Shown here piece by piece: positions 25,166-34,800 of a stretch of 64,000 nt of DNA. The stretch covers positions 1 through 64,000 of the forward strand of contig NZ_CP018937.1 of assembly GCF_002849695.1 (NCBI RefSeq), given 5' to 3'. The stretch is from Bacteroides fragilis. Its GTDB lineage: Bacteria > Bacteroidota > Bacteroidia > Bacteroidales > Bacteroidaceae. The notes beneath the pieces are model-generated. The model searched no databases. It was given only the letters and a program-made list of their open reading frames with translations, and was not told where the DNA came from. The translations under genes and the position numbers were made by a program. The stretch's first letter is position 1, and every line of letters begins with the position of its first letter.

Positions 25166-28000
25166 TTAAAAACCGATTTCAATACCAAATGTAACAGTTC
25201 GAAGAGCCGGAGTCTCGAATGTACACAATCCGTCAACCGGAACTTCCGGGTCAACATACAAACTCTTTTTCTTCCAAGTTAGCAGGTTGTTTCCTGAAAC
25301 ATAAGCTCTTAATTTACTGATGCCTGCTTTAGACGACCAGTTTTGTGGTAAAGTGAATCCCAAAGTCATATTCTTCACACGTAAATGATCTGTAGACATC
25401 AGCCAACGCGAAGAGGCTTTATTAGTGTTACCGTATGCAAATTGTGGCAATTTGGCATTATCACCTGTTTTCTGCCAGGTATCTTCCATCTTGTAATAAG
25501 CAGGAACATTACCCACATAATTATAAGTACCTCCATTAGATTGTAGCCAGGTAGCATAATCATAAGCATGTCCGCCCAAAGAGTAAGTCAGGGTTAAATT
25601 GAAATCAATAAACTTCCAACTGATATAATTGGTCAAACCACCTTGTACTTTAGGTTCGATAGAACCGATAATCGTTTTATTAGCAGCAGCAGAATTTGTT
25701 GTTGTTTCACGGCTACCATCTTCACCGTTTATATAATACAGCTCTTTACCTGTTTGAGGATCAACACCTGCATATTCATAGGCATAGATAGAATAATATG
25801 GTTCACCCACACGGTGGATAGAAACCCCATCAATGATTTCCTGTTGTTCGCCATCCAACTTGGTCAGCTTATTCTTATTATGTCCTAAGTTCAAGGAAGT
25901 AGTCCAGAAAAGGTCCTTGTTCTGGATGTTGGTAGACTTCAATTCCAATTCAAAACCACGATTTCTCATTGAGCCAACATTCACAAGCATATTAGCAGTA
26001 CCCGCACTATTGATTACACCGACTGCAGCAGAAATCGGTTTATCCATTAAGAGATCTTTTGTCTCACGGTTATACCACTCAGCAGAAATAGTCAACCTAT
26101 TGAGTAGTGTAAGGTCAATACCGATATTTGTGGCATAATTCTTTTCCCATTTCAGATTCGGATTATAGAAACGAGCTTCTGACGAACCACCATTTCCATT
26201 ATAATTATATCCAAATTCATATACCCCCATATATCCGTAATAGTCTTTGGGCTGTGTACCATTTACACCGTAAGAAGCACGGATCTTAGCATCAGTAATA
26301 ACATTGGATAATGATTCCATAAATGCTTCCTGTGAAAGTCTCCATGAACCTGATACAGACCAGAAATTGCCCCAACGACTATCTCTTGATAAACGCGAAC
26401 TTCCATCACGACGGAAACTACCACTTACATAATATCTTCCGGCATAATCATAATTCAAACGTCCTAAATAGGAAGTCATTCGATAACTATTAATGTTACT
26501 GGCACCTCTTGAAACACCTGCATTTGTAATCTCCGGTAAGTAGGATGGATAAGTATTACCATTAGTATAGGTATAATCGTATTTGTAATCCTCCGTTTCA
26601 AATCCCAACAGTACATCGATATTATGGTGTTCTGCAAATGTCTTGTTGTAAGTTAACTGAGTTTGAGTATTCAACTTGCTTCTGTTCATCATATAGCGTT
26701 GAAATACCCCTTTTGAAGAACGACCATCATTGGAACGAGGATCCCACCATACACGATTGTTTGTCTGGTTAAAATCATAACCCAAAGTTTCTTTTATATT
26801 CAAATTATCCCAGATATTCCATGTTGCAGCCAATGTATTCAAAGTACGTACAATTGTACTACGATCATAATTATACGTTGCAGTCTGAAGAGGATTGGCA
26901 CCATTCAAAGCAGGGAAACTCGTACTAAATGTACCATCTTCATTATATGGGAATGTAGAGGGAGAAGCTGTCATAGCCAGACACATGATGGGGCTTGAGA
27001 AACTAGTCCCTTCCGAGTTTACTTTTTGATTTGAATTTGTAAACATCGTACTTGCCTCAATTGTAACGCGGTCTGCCGTATGACTCATATTTGCACGTCC
27101 GGTGATACGCTCGTATCCAGACTGTAGTGTAATACCTTCCTGTTTGGTGTATCCAAAAGAGGTATAGAATTTAGTCCGCTCATTTCCTCCTTGAGCATTT
27201 ACTTCATAATTTTGGTGAGAACCGTTTCTGAAAAGAATATCTTCCCAATCAGTATATCCGCTCCAAGGTTTTGCAGCATATTTATCAATATTATTATCTG
27301 CATAGTTCGTGGCATAAGCTTCATCCTTTCCAGAATTTAAAGCATAGTTTTTAAGACCCATATATAGGATATCGCGTCTATCTTCACCATTCAGAATGGG
27401 GCGATAATCAATAGCTTTGTTGGAGAATCCCCAGTCTGCCCTCACATTGAGTTTCAATTTTCCTGAAGCCCCCTTTTTAGTAGTAATTACAATAACACCG
27501 TTTGCTGCGCGTGAACCGTAAAGTGAAGCAGCCGCTGCATCTTTAATTACCGTCATTGATTCGATGTCATTGCTGTTGATGGTGGACAACAAGCTATTAC
27601 CTGACTGAGAATAAGTGAATTCACTTGCGTCACCAGTCATTACAGGTACTCCATCAATGACGTATAACGGATCATTACCAGCATTAATTGACCCCATTCC
27701 ACGAATACGTACAGATTCAACAGCACCCGGTTGTCCGGAAGTAGACGTAATCTGTACACCGGCAACAGAACCGGCTAATTTATCTTGTACGCTCAAAGAA
27801 GGAACATCCTGAAGTTTTTCCGTCGTAATACTTGATGCCGCTCCCGTAAAAGATGATTTTTTAAATGTACCATATCCTGTTACAACGACTTCGTCCAACA
27901 CTTCCGTATCAGGTTTTAGCGTAATCTTCATAACAGGCTTAATTGCTACTTCAACAGTTTGCATACCGATATACGAAATCTGCAAAGTCTTTGCAGAACT
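25166..28000 (-). CDS. Headless SusC/RagA-type transporter, silent cassette 2
   Basis: The open frame has the SusC plug (DEVVVTGYGTFKKSSFTGAA; RIRGMGSINAGNDPLYVIDG), the barrel, and a C-terminal aromatic end (TVTFGIEIGF), but no signal peptide. From the shared codons SSAKTLQISYIGMQ the frame runs back only four codons to a TAA, with no ATG. Fusion at the repeat to the leader at 31828 would give about 1,011 residues. It differs from the other two SusC proteins almost throughout its length after the 41-bp repeat, so the three cassettes probably import different ligands. Confidence 0.85.
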   Translation of the reverse strand, partial: SSAKTLQISYIGMQTVEVAIKPVMKITLKPDTEVLDEVVVTGYGTFKKSSFTGAASSITTEKLQDVPSLSVQDKLAGSVAGVQITSTSGQPGAVESVRIRGMGSINAGNDPLYVIDGVPVMTGDASEFTYSQSGNSLLSTINSNDIESMTVIKDAAAASLYGSRAANGVIVITTKKGASGKLKLNVRADWGFSNKAIDYRPILNGEDRRDILYMGLKNYALNSGKDEAYATNYADNNIDKYAAKPWSGYTDWEDILFRNGSHQNYEVNAQGGNERTKFYTSFGYTKQEGITLQSGYERITGRANMSHTADRVTIEASTMFTNSNQKVNSEGTSFSSPIMCLAMTASPSTFPYNEDGTFSTSFPALNGANPLQTATYNYDRSTIVRTLNTLAATWNIWDNLNIKETLGYDFNQTNNRVWWDPRSNDGRSSKGVFQRYMMNRSKLNTQTQLTYNKTFAEHHNIDVLLGFETEDYKYDYTYTNGNTYPSYLPEITNAGVSRGASNINSYRMTSYLGRLNYDYAGRYYVSGSFRRDGSSRLSRDSRWGNFWSVSGSWRLSQEAFMESLSNVITDAKIRASYGVNGTQPKDYYGYMGVYEFGYNYNGNGGSSEARFYNPNLKWEKNYATNIGIDLTLLNRLTISAEWYNRETKDLLMDKPISAAVGVINSAGTANMLVNVGSMRNRGFELELKSTNIQNKDLFWTTSLNLGHNKNKLTKLDGEQQEIIDGVSIHRVGEPYYSIYAYEYAGVDPQTGKELYYINGEDGSRETTTNSAAANKTIIGSIEPKVQGGLTNYISWKFIDFNLTLTYSLGGHAYDYATWLQSNGGTYNYVGNVPAYYKMEDTWQKTGDNAKLPQFAYGNTNKASSRWLMSTDHLRVKNMTLGFTLPQNWSSKAGISKLRAYVSGNNLLTWKKKSLYVDPEVPVDGLCTFETPALRTVTFGIEIGF
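27960..28000 (-). repeat. Inversion repeat IR2 (41 bp, opposite orientation to IR3)
   Basis: These 41 bp are identical in inverted orientation to 32029-32069, from AGTTCTGC to GGTATGCA. They contain the CTGCAAAGACTTTGCAG palindrome (27980-27996). Beyond 41 bp the coding sequence diverges, so this is the shortest shared site and probably contains the recombination core. Confidence 0.9.
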
Positions 28001-28422
28001 ACAATTATATTATAAACTATTTATTATCAGTATTTTATAAAAGATACAGAGAACTTGTGCTTATACTACGATATCAATGGTTATATGTTTGAATATCATA
28101 TATATATGATAAAAGTACTAACAATAAAATCCGAATGATTCCCATATCTATCTCCCACTATTGTACGCGTAATCCGCTTATTGCAAGTGAAATATAGATT
28201 AAAAAGTATGCGATTGAAAAAAGAATGTTATACTCAATAGTTCCAAACGAAAAAAAAGTCATAAAGCAGTCTATTATTATTTTACATAAACGGCTTAGAA
28301 ATAAAAAAGGATAATTACTAATTTGATATTTATATAAAAACAGAGAATGCCAACCTAAATTTCCTTATAATAGGATTAATAAGCTTATATATTTAATAAA
28401 CAGCCAATTAAACCGTTCACTT

Positions 28423-28479
28423 TTTGCATGTAGGAAGTTAGTTTTAACATCATGTTAAAACTAACTTCCTACATGCAAA
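28423..28479. repeat. Near-perfect 57-bp palindrome
   Basis: Two 28-bp arms (TTTGCATGTAGGAAGTTAG... and its exact complement) are separated by a single C. It lies in the otherwise gene-free AT-rich stretch 28001-28538 inside the invertible segment. There is no U-tract of terminator type. It could be a palindromic insertion (MITE-like), a protein-binding site or a relic of the IS insertion. Confidence 0.85.
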
Positions 28480-28538
28480 GAATTAGTGATTTTCAATCAG
28501 AAAACAAGTTCTTTATAGAAACGGTACTTGAGAACTGT

Positions 28539-30143
28539 GATTCGTGTTAACAATGTTAATAGTCAATACATCTACGTAAGGCACAAATCTCTGTTACATA
28601 TAAGATACTTTGCGATTATTTTTAGACTTTTCCCTCAAATCCGCAACTAAGCTCTTCAGCGTCCTTCTTGCGTCTAAACGTCCTCTCATCACTGAATTAG
28701 CAGATAAATTGAGGCTGAAATACCCACTTCTGCCCACAATATCCCCTTGCCCCACTATGCGACTTGAGGCAATACGCAGTATCATACCCATAAGTTGTAG
28801 GCGTTATCCAAAATCAGTCTGAAAAATATCTGCGTAAGCATTATTACAGGTATAGATATTCAGCACATACCGCCTTGATGTTCTGATCCACTTGGCTGGT
28901 ACAGAGACAAACCTGAAGACAAACGCTTTTATGCGACTTGTTGCATTGAGTCCGAACCTCTTTACGTCAAGTCTGTGGATAATGGCCTTGTAGAAATTAC
29001 GGATAAGTGCCGTAAGAAGAAGGAACACAGTGTTCTCTGCCATGAAGGATTTGGGCAATCTGTCCCACCCGAAACCATTGTTCATATCATCGAAGATACG
29101 TTCCTTTCCTCCACGAAGGTTATAGAACTCGACAATTTCTCTTGTGGAAGATTCATAGTCGTTAGTCAGGATACAACGGTATGTGTATTCTCCTTCCCAA
29201 AGATCCAGCACACCGTCCATCCGTTTCTGTCTTTGAATCACAAGTCGGTATGCTTTACCCTTCCACTTCTCAACAAGAATAGAGTTCAATTCGAACTCAA
29301 TGCCATTGATTTCCTCAGTCTTCCAGCCTCTAAGAGCAAAGATGTCATTGTAGAGCGAACTGCAGCGGTTTGCGCGGATATAGAAGGATTTGCTGTGTTT
29401 CTCTATTTCCTCCACGATTTCCTCGGAACATGATCCACAATCAGCTCTGAAACGATTGATTGTAAGTCCGTTCTGCTCAAATCTCTCAAAGAATCTCTTC
29501 AGCGTGTCCTTCTGATGAAAACGAACGTTGGTGTTACCATCGCTATTCTCAATGCCAACAATCAAGTCGTCAATAACCGCCACGCCAGGGCGATAACCAA
29601 GGAACTTCTTGTATGTAGGCTTTGCATCATACTTCTCAGTCTCTATGAACTGATGGTCGAAATCAACATCATACATCTCGCCCTCTTTCAGTTGGCCGGA
29701 TGCAAACATACAATTGAGCAGTAAGGTATTGAGTGTGTCAGCCGTGTTGAAATCGTAGTTCTTACCCGTATCTGATGTGTATGAGATGTTTCCTTGCGTC
29801 AGTTCCTTTATCGCTCTGAGGATAGTATCAGAACTACAAGTACGAAGTGTCGGATGGAGCGAGAGATGGTTCATCAAATGAGTAGTGACATCCTCAATGC
29901 ATGAGCCACCACAGAAGTAGATACTCATGAGGGAACGGACGATTTCACTGTACTGATAACCGAACGAGCTACACCTTAGACCGAGTGTCGAGTCGATTAC
30001 AGATGACAATGTGGAGTCAAATTGCTCCATGATTGAAAATATTCCTCCAAAAGGAGTGAGCTTCTCGGATTTTATTTGTATTTTTGCCATGCCTGATGAG
30101 GTTTTGTTTGATTATTTTTTTGCAACACTAAGTTAAGTGAATC
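28539..30143 (-). mobile_element. IS1380-family insertion sequence (approximate ends)
   Basis: A complete IS1380-type transposase lies in about 1.6 kb, the usual size of the family. Ends are placed by imperfectly matching termini: GATTCGTGTTAAC at the left and the complement of GATTCACTTAAC at the right. I could not find a clear target-site duplication, so the ends may be off by some tens of bases. The element sits inside the invertible segment, between cassette 2 and the recombinase gene. Confidence 0.5.
28804..30090 (-). CDS. IS1380-family transposase
   Basis: This 428-residue DDE transposase begins MAKIQIKSEKLTPFGGIFSI, the typical opening of Bacteroides IS1380 members (IS612-IS615, IS942 group). 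It has YDVDFDHQFIETEKYDAKPT (first catalytic Asp region), FRADCGSCSEEIVEEIEKHS (second Asp) and FYNLRGGKERIFDDMNNGFG (Glu region of the YREK-like motif). The frame is intact, so it may be active. Some relatives carry outward promoters that switch on nearby genes; whether this copy does is not shown. Confidence 0.9.
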   Translation of the reverse strand: MAKIQIKSEKLTPFGGIFSIMEQFDSTLSSVIDSTLGLRCSSFGYQYSEIVRSLMSIYFCGGSCIEDVTTHLMNHLSLHPTLRTCSSDTILRAIKELTQGNISYTSDTGKNYDFNTADTLNTLLLNCMFASGQLKEGEMYDVDFDHQFIETEKYDAKPTYKKFLGYRPGVAVIDDLIVGIENSDGNTNVRFHQKDTLKRFFERFEQNGLTINRFRADCGSCSEEIVEEIEKHSKSFYIRANRCSSLYNDIFALRGWKTEEINGIEFELNSILVEKWKGKAYRLVIQRQKRMDGVLDLWEGEYTYRCILTNDYESSTREIVEFYNLRGGKERIFDDMNNGFGWDRLPKSFMAENTVFLLLTALIRNFYKAIIHRLDVKRFGLNATSRIKAFVFRFVSVPAKWIRTSRRYVLNIYTCNNAYADIFQTDFG

Positions 30144-30160
30144 CTCTGACATGGCAAAAT

Positions 30161-30185
30161 CCTGAGCAACTTTTTGTTGCTCAGG
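30161..30185 (-). terminator. Terminator downstream of the recombinase
   Basis: CCTGAGCAAC / GTTGCTCAGG is a perfect 10-bp stem around TTTTT, just beyond the recombinase stop codon. On the minus strand it is followed by ATTTTG. Confidence 0.65.
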
Positions 30186-30202
30186 TACTTAAAAAAAATA
30201 TT

Positions 30203-31375
30203 TTATAATAGTGTTGCGGAATTAAGGTTTTCTAAGTCTCGTACAATAGTTATGTCCATTATATTAGTATAAACTTGAGTTGTCTTCACGCTTTTATGTC
30301 CCAATAGCTTTTGTACAGTAGTAATATTGACTCCACTGTATATTAATAATGTAGCATTGGTATGGCGAGCGGTATGGAACGAAATACGTTTATTCAACCC
30401 TGATAATTTTGCTATGATCAATAATTCCTTATTCACATTTGAATTATCTCTAAGCTTAAAAAAATCAGCAAGATTATCCTGATATTTATTCAAGACTTCT
30501 ATTCCTTTTCCCTCAAATAAAAGATAAAGCGGAAGGCGCACTTCCGTATTCGTTTTCACAGATTTATAAATAAGCCAGGTTTCCTGATGCATTTTCACTA
30601 TGTTTTCAGGGGATAAGTTGGTGAAGTCAGAATATCGTAATCCTGCATAACAACAAAAGAGGAAAGCATCTTTTGTCTTTTCCAGTTTCATAAACCGGCC
30701 ATCCAATTCCAAACTTTCAATCTTTCCTAATTCTTCTGGAGAAAGGTGAGTATGGCTGTTTTCGATACTTTTAATTTTATATTTTCTAAAGGCATATTTC
30801 TGTATCTCCATATATTCTTTATTTATGGCTACATTGATATGTCTTTTCAAATGTTTCATGTGCTTCGCAATGGTATTGGTGTGATACCCTTTTTGCTGGA
30901 GGTAATGATCAAATGAGGATATAAATTCAAATGTCAGATCTGAGAATGACACATCTTTCTTATAGCCTCTCAATAACTCCAAAGTTGATAAATGGTTACG
31001 TTTGGTACTCTCCTTCAATGAAGATTTGGCTATTTCGTTGCGGAAGAACGCAATAAACGAAGTTCCATCATCCTGACTTTCCATTGAATTTTTTAGTGAA
31101 TCCAATGAAATTTGTTTTCCCTGTTGCCACAATCCCAGTTCTTTCTTCTCTATTTCTGCCATGAACTCATAGAGCATGTGATTGATAGCATCCGCATTAG
31201 GGTGGTTTTTAACCATCCTTTTCTTGAAATCCCATTGGTCAGGACTCAAGTAAACCTTGGTAGAAAAATATTTCTTCTTCCTGTTTAAGTAAGCCTCAAC
31301 CTGTACCAACGCCATCCCTTTTTTGTTCAGGCTCTTTTTTCTATTATACACTAAACTGTAAATAATTTTATCCAT
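30203..31375 (-). CDS. Tyrosine site-specific recombinase, probable SusC/SusD invertase
   Basis: This intact 390-residue tyrosine recombinase starts [20 protein letters not shown], with an arm/N-terminal domain, a SAM-like core-binding domain (about 100-200) and a catalytic domain. Catalytic residues are visible: Arg I in [14 protein letters not shown], His-x-x-Arg in [14 protein letters not shown], the His of [19 protein letters not shown], and its Tyr nucleophile. Unlike the two broken integrases at the left it keeps Arg I, so it belongs to a different branch. It lies between the inverted repeats, next to the SusC promoter, and is the obvious candidate to catalyse their inversion. The B. 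fragilis precedent for SusC/SusD inversion also uses a tyrosine recombinase. Confidence 0.85.
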   Translation of the reverse strand: MDKIIYSLVYNRKKSLNKKGMALVQVEAYLNRKKKYFSTKVYLSPDQWDFKKRMVKNHPNADAINHMLYEFMAEIEKKELGLWQQGKQISLDSLKNSMESQDDGTSFIAFFRNEIAKSSLKESTKRNHLSTLELLRGYKKDVSFSDLTFEFISSFDHYLQQKGYHTNTIAKHMKHLKRHINVAINKEYMEIQKYAFRKYKIKSIENSHTHLSPEELGKIESLELDGRFMKLEKTKDAFLFCCYAGLRYSDFTNLSPENIVKMHQETWLIYKSVKTNTEVRLPLYLLFEGKGIEVLNKYQDNLADFFKLRDNSNVNKELLIIAKLSGLNKRISFHTARHTNATLLIYSGVNITTVQKLLGHKSVKTTQVYTNIMDITIVRDLENLNSATLL

Positions 31376-31485
31376 TTCCTTTATTTTTAATTAATACTAT
31401 GGACAAATAAGACGTGCATAGACTCAATATTAGAATTGAATAAGGTTTAATATCTGCTAAAACCTGCTATTTTTATATAGAAATA

Positions 31486-31523
31486 ACTAATTTGTATTTT
31501 TTAAAAGTGACTAATTTGTATTT
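31486..31523. repeat. Two direct copies of ACTAATTTGTATTT
   Basis: Exact 14-bp copies lie at 31486-31499 and 31510-31523, upstream of both the recombinase and the SusC promoter. Their spacing of about two helical turns suggests a regulator or recombinase accessory site. Confidence 0.5.
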
Positions 31524-31740
31524 ATAAAAACTTCCTTGACAGAAAAACGAGCACTATTTTTGCTCATATTAAGCCTTGAATATACAAAAATAGACAAAAA
31601 TGCATATTATTAGTACCTGCAGCATGTTAGCAATACAAACCCCGTTTACGTTTTTTAAGGCGTATTTCTATGTTATTAGACATAAAATCGCGTATTTAGA
31701 TAACGATTTGTTATATTTGCAAGGTTTTTTTATAGAAATA

Positions 31741-31771
31741 ATTGTTCGTTTCATATTTCTTAATATATTTG
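31741..31771 (+). promoter_or_regulatory. Promoter of the expressed SusC/SusD pair
   Basis: TATATTTG at 31764-31771 matches the TAnnTTTG -7 box, with ATTG 19 bp upstream (31741-31744) as a weak -33. A second TATATTTG lies at 31712-31719. Both are inside the invertible segment, so the promoter would turn with it. Confidence 0.6.
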
Positions 31772-31827
31772 CATTTTGTTAGAGTAAAGAAACAATTAAT
31801 GTAAAGTTAAACTTTAAGAGAGAATTT

Positions 31828-34800
31828 ATGAAAAGAAAATTAATGCTGTTATTGACTTGCCTTTTTATAGGTATAGGTCTAGTAACCGCCCAAACTCAGA
31901 AGGTAACAGGTGTTGTTATTTCTGAAGAAGATGGGCAACCAGTTGTTGGAGCCTCTGTATTAGCTAAGGGCACCACTGTAGGTGTTATTACTGATCTAAA
32001 TGGTAAATTTACGTTATCTGGTATACCAAGTTCTGCAAAGACTTTGCAGATTTCGTATATCGGTATGCAGACTGCTGAGGTAGCAATTGCACCTAATATT
32101 AAAGTGATATTAAAGACTGACTCTAAGGCACTTGACGAAGTGGTAGTAGTAGCTTATGGAACACAAAGTGCACGTACTGTGACTGCATCTGTGTCTTCTG
32201 TAAAGGCAGATGCTTTGAAAGATGTACCGAGTGTAAGTTTTGATCAGATGCTTCAAGGGCGTGCATCGGGTGTCAGTATCACTACTCCGTCGGCCGGTGT
32301 AGGACAGGCTCCGATTGTGAGAGTGCGTGGTGTGAACTCAATCACTTCCGGAACTTCTCCTTTATATGTAGTCGATGGTGTGCCCATTGAATCGGGTAAC
32401 CTTTCTTATTTGGCTAATGCCAATGCATTGGCCGATATTAATCCTGCTGATATTGTGTCTATGGATGTTTTGAAAGATGCGGCTGCGGCTGCATTGTATG
32501 GTTCGCGTGCTGCGAATGGGGTTATTTTGATTACTACTAAACAAGGTCAAAGTGGTAAAGTCAAAGTGAGCTATGATGGTTTTGTGGGTTTCTCAAATGC
32601 GACAGATTTTTATGAAATGATGAATGCCCAGGAATACGTGGACTTTAAGAATTTGGCTGTAAAGAACCGTTATGGGACGGATGAATTGTCACTGACTGCC
32701 GGTTATGTTTCTCCTTATGGTAACAAAGCATTCAATATGATGAAAGATGCCAATGGCAACTATGTAGATACAGATTGGAAAGATGCTGCATTCCAGAACG
32801 GATTGTCACAAAGTCATTCTGTTGCCGTAAGTGGCGGATCGGATAAAGTGCGGTATTATTTGTCTGGTAACTATACAACTCAGGAGGGGATTGTAAAAGG
32901 CGACAAGTATGACCGTTTAGGGGTGAAGGCTAACATTAACGTACAGGCTACTGACTGGTTAAAAGTAGGAATGAACACCAACGTAACAACCGGGACAACT
33001 TCTTATGTAGATGCTGCCCGTAGAGGTTCTAACTTTGCCGTTGGAGGGTTCCCGCGTCTGGCATTGATCAATGCCCCTAATTTACCGATGTACAATGAAG
33101 ATGGTACTCCTTATTATTTAGCTCAAGGTCTGGGTTATGGAGGAAATACTGTGTTTAGTACTTTTTCTAATCCGGCGGCTATTTTATCTTTAGGCAATGG
33201 TTTGAGTTCTGATGTAACCCGTTTCATTGGTGTATTTTATGCAGAGGCAACTCCGGTTAAGGGATTGTCATTGAAAACCCAATATGGTGTGGATTATGCC
33301 CGTATCGAGGAACAGCGTTTCTGGTCTCCATTGCATGGAGATGGTGTGAACAGTAAAGGTCTGGCAAATGCTTATAACACCAAAAATAACAGATGGACCT
33401 GGACAAATACGGCAACTTATAGCTTTTCTTTGGGACAGAATAATTTTAATTTGTTAGCCGGTACGGAGGCATCCGAGAGAAATAACTCTCGTTGGACTGC
33501 ACAGCGTAAAGATTTACAGGATGATAAATTCATTGTATTTCAGGGACCTTTTGGTTCGGCAACTGCCGGTGGTAGCTTGTCCAACAATACCATGGTCTCT
33601 TATTTCGGACGTATCAACTATGATTACGCTTCTAAATACATCGTGTCTCTTAACTACCGTCGCGATGGTTATTCTGCTTTGAGTGAGAAGAATCGTTGGG
33701 GTAACTTCGGAGGAGTTTCTGCTGCATGGCGTGTCTCTGAAGAAGCTTTCTTCCAGCCTTTACGCAACGTGGTTGATGACTTGAAAATAAAGGGAAGCTA
33801 TGGTGTGGTTGGTAACACCGATATTTACGATTATGCTTCAAAGTCATTTTATTCAAGTTATAATTATGGTATAAATGGTACATATGGTTTGGCTCAGATT
33901 GCTGACCCGAACTTGAAATGGGAGTCTTCGGAGAAATATAGCATTGGCTTCAATGCCCGATTGCTGAATAGGATCAATGTAGACTTTGACTACTATTATA
34001 CGAAGTCTTCCGACTTGATTCTGGATGTGCCCCAATCACCTTCTAAAGGTATCCCGGGCAATATAATTACCACTAATGCCGGAAAGATGAGGAACAGCGG
34101 TATTGAATTGACCGTTTCTGCCGATGTGATAAAGAACAGTGATTTTACTTGGGAAACGAGCTTTAACATCACTACTAACAAGAATAAGGTTATTTCACTG
34201 GCTGATGGCGTGGAGAATATTCTTAAAGGAGATAATGGCGGTTTGGAAATTACGAATATCACAGTACCCGGAAAGTCTATCGGACGTCTGTATCTGTACC
34301 CGACTGCCGGAGTAGATCCCAAATCGGGTCGTAGAGTGTTTATCACTCCGGAAGGTGACAGAACCTTACTGATGTTTGAAAAAGGGGGGTGGTTCTATGA
34401 AGACGGAACAGAATATACCGGTGATTTTGAACCTGTCGATTGTGGAAATACACTTCCTACCTGGTACGGTGGGTGGACCAATAACTTTAAATATAAAGGT
34501 TTCGATCTTTCTTTGTTCTTCCAATTCTCGGGAGGTAATAAGATTTATAACGGAACCAAAGCCAGTGTGAGTGATATGCGTTACTGGAATAACTCTAAAG
34601 ACGTTTATAATAAGTATTGGACTCCGGAACGTACTCATGCAGAGTATCCTATGCCGATATACGGTGATAATTATTCTAATGGTTCGGCATTGCCTATCAG
34701 CGACTTAGTGGAAAGAGGAGATTATTTGCGTCTGAAGAATGTGTCACTGGGCTATACGTTCAATACAAAGAACTGGTCGAAAGCAGTAGGAATCTCTGCG

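Noticed and set aside
28594..28791. 65-codon minus-strand ORF after the transposase
   Set aside because: It lies within the IS end region, has no recognisable domain, and IS1380 elements carry a single transposase gene.
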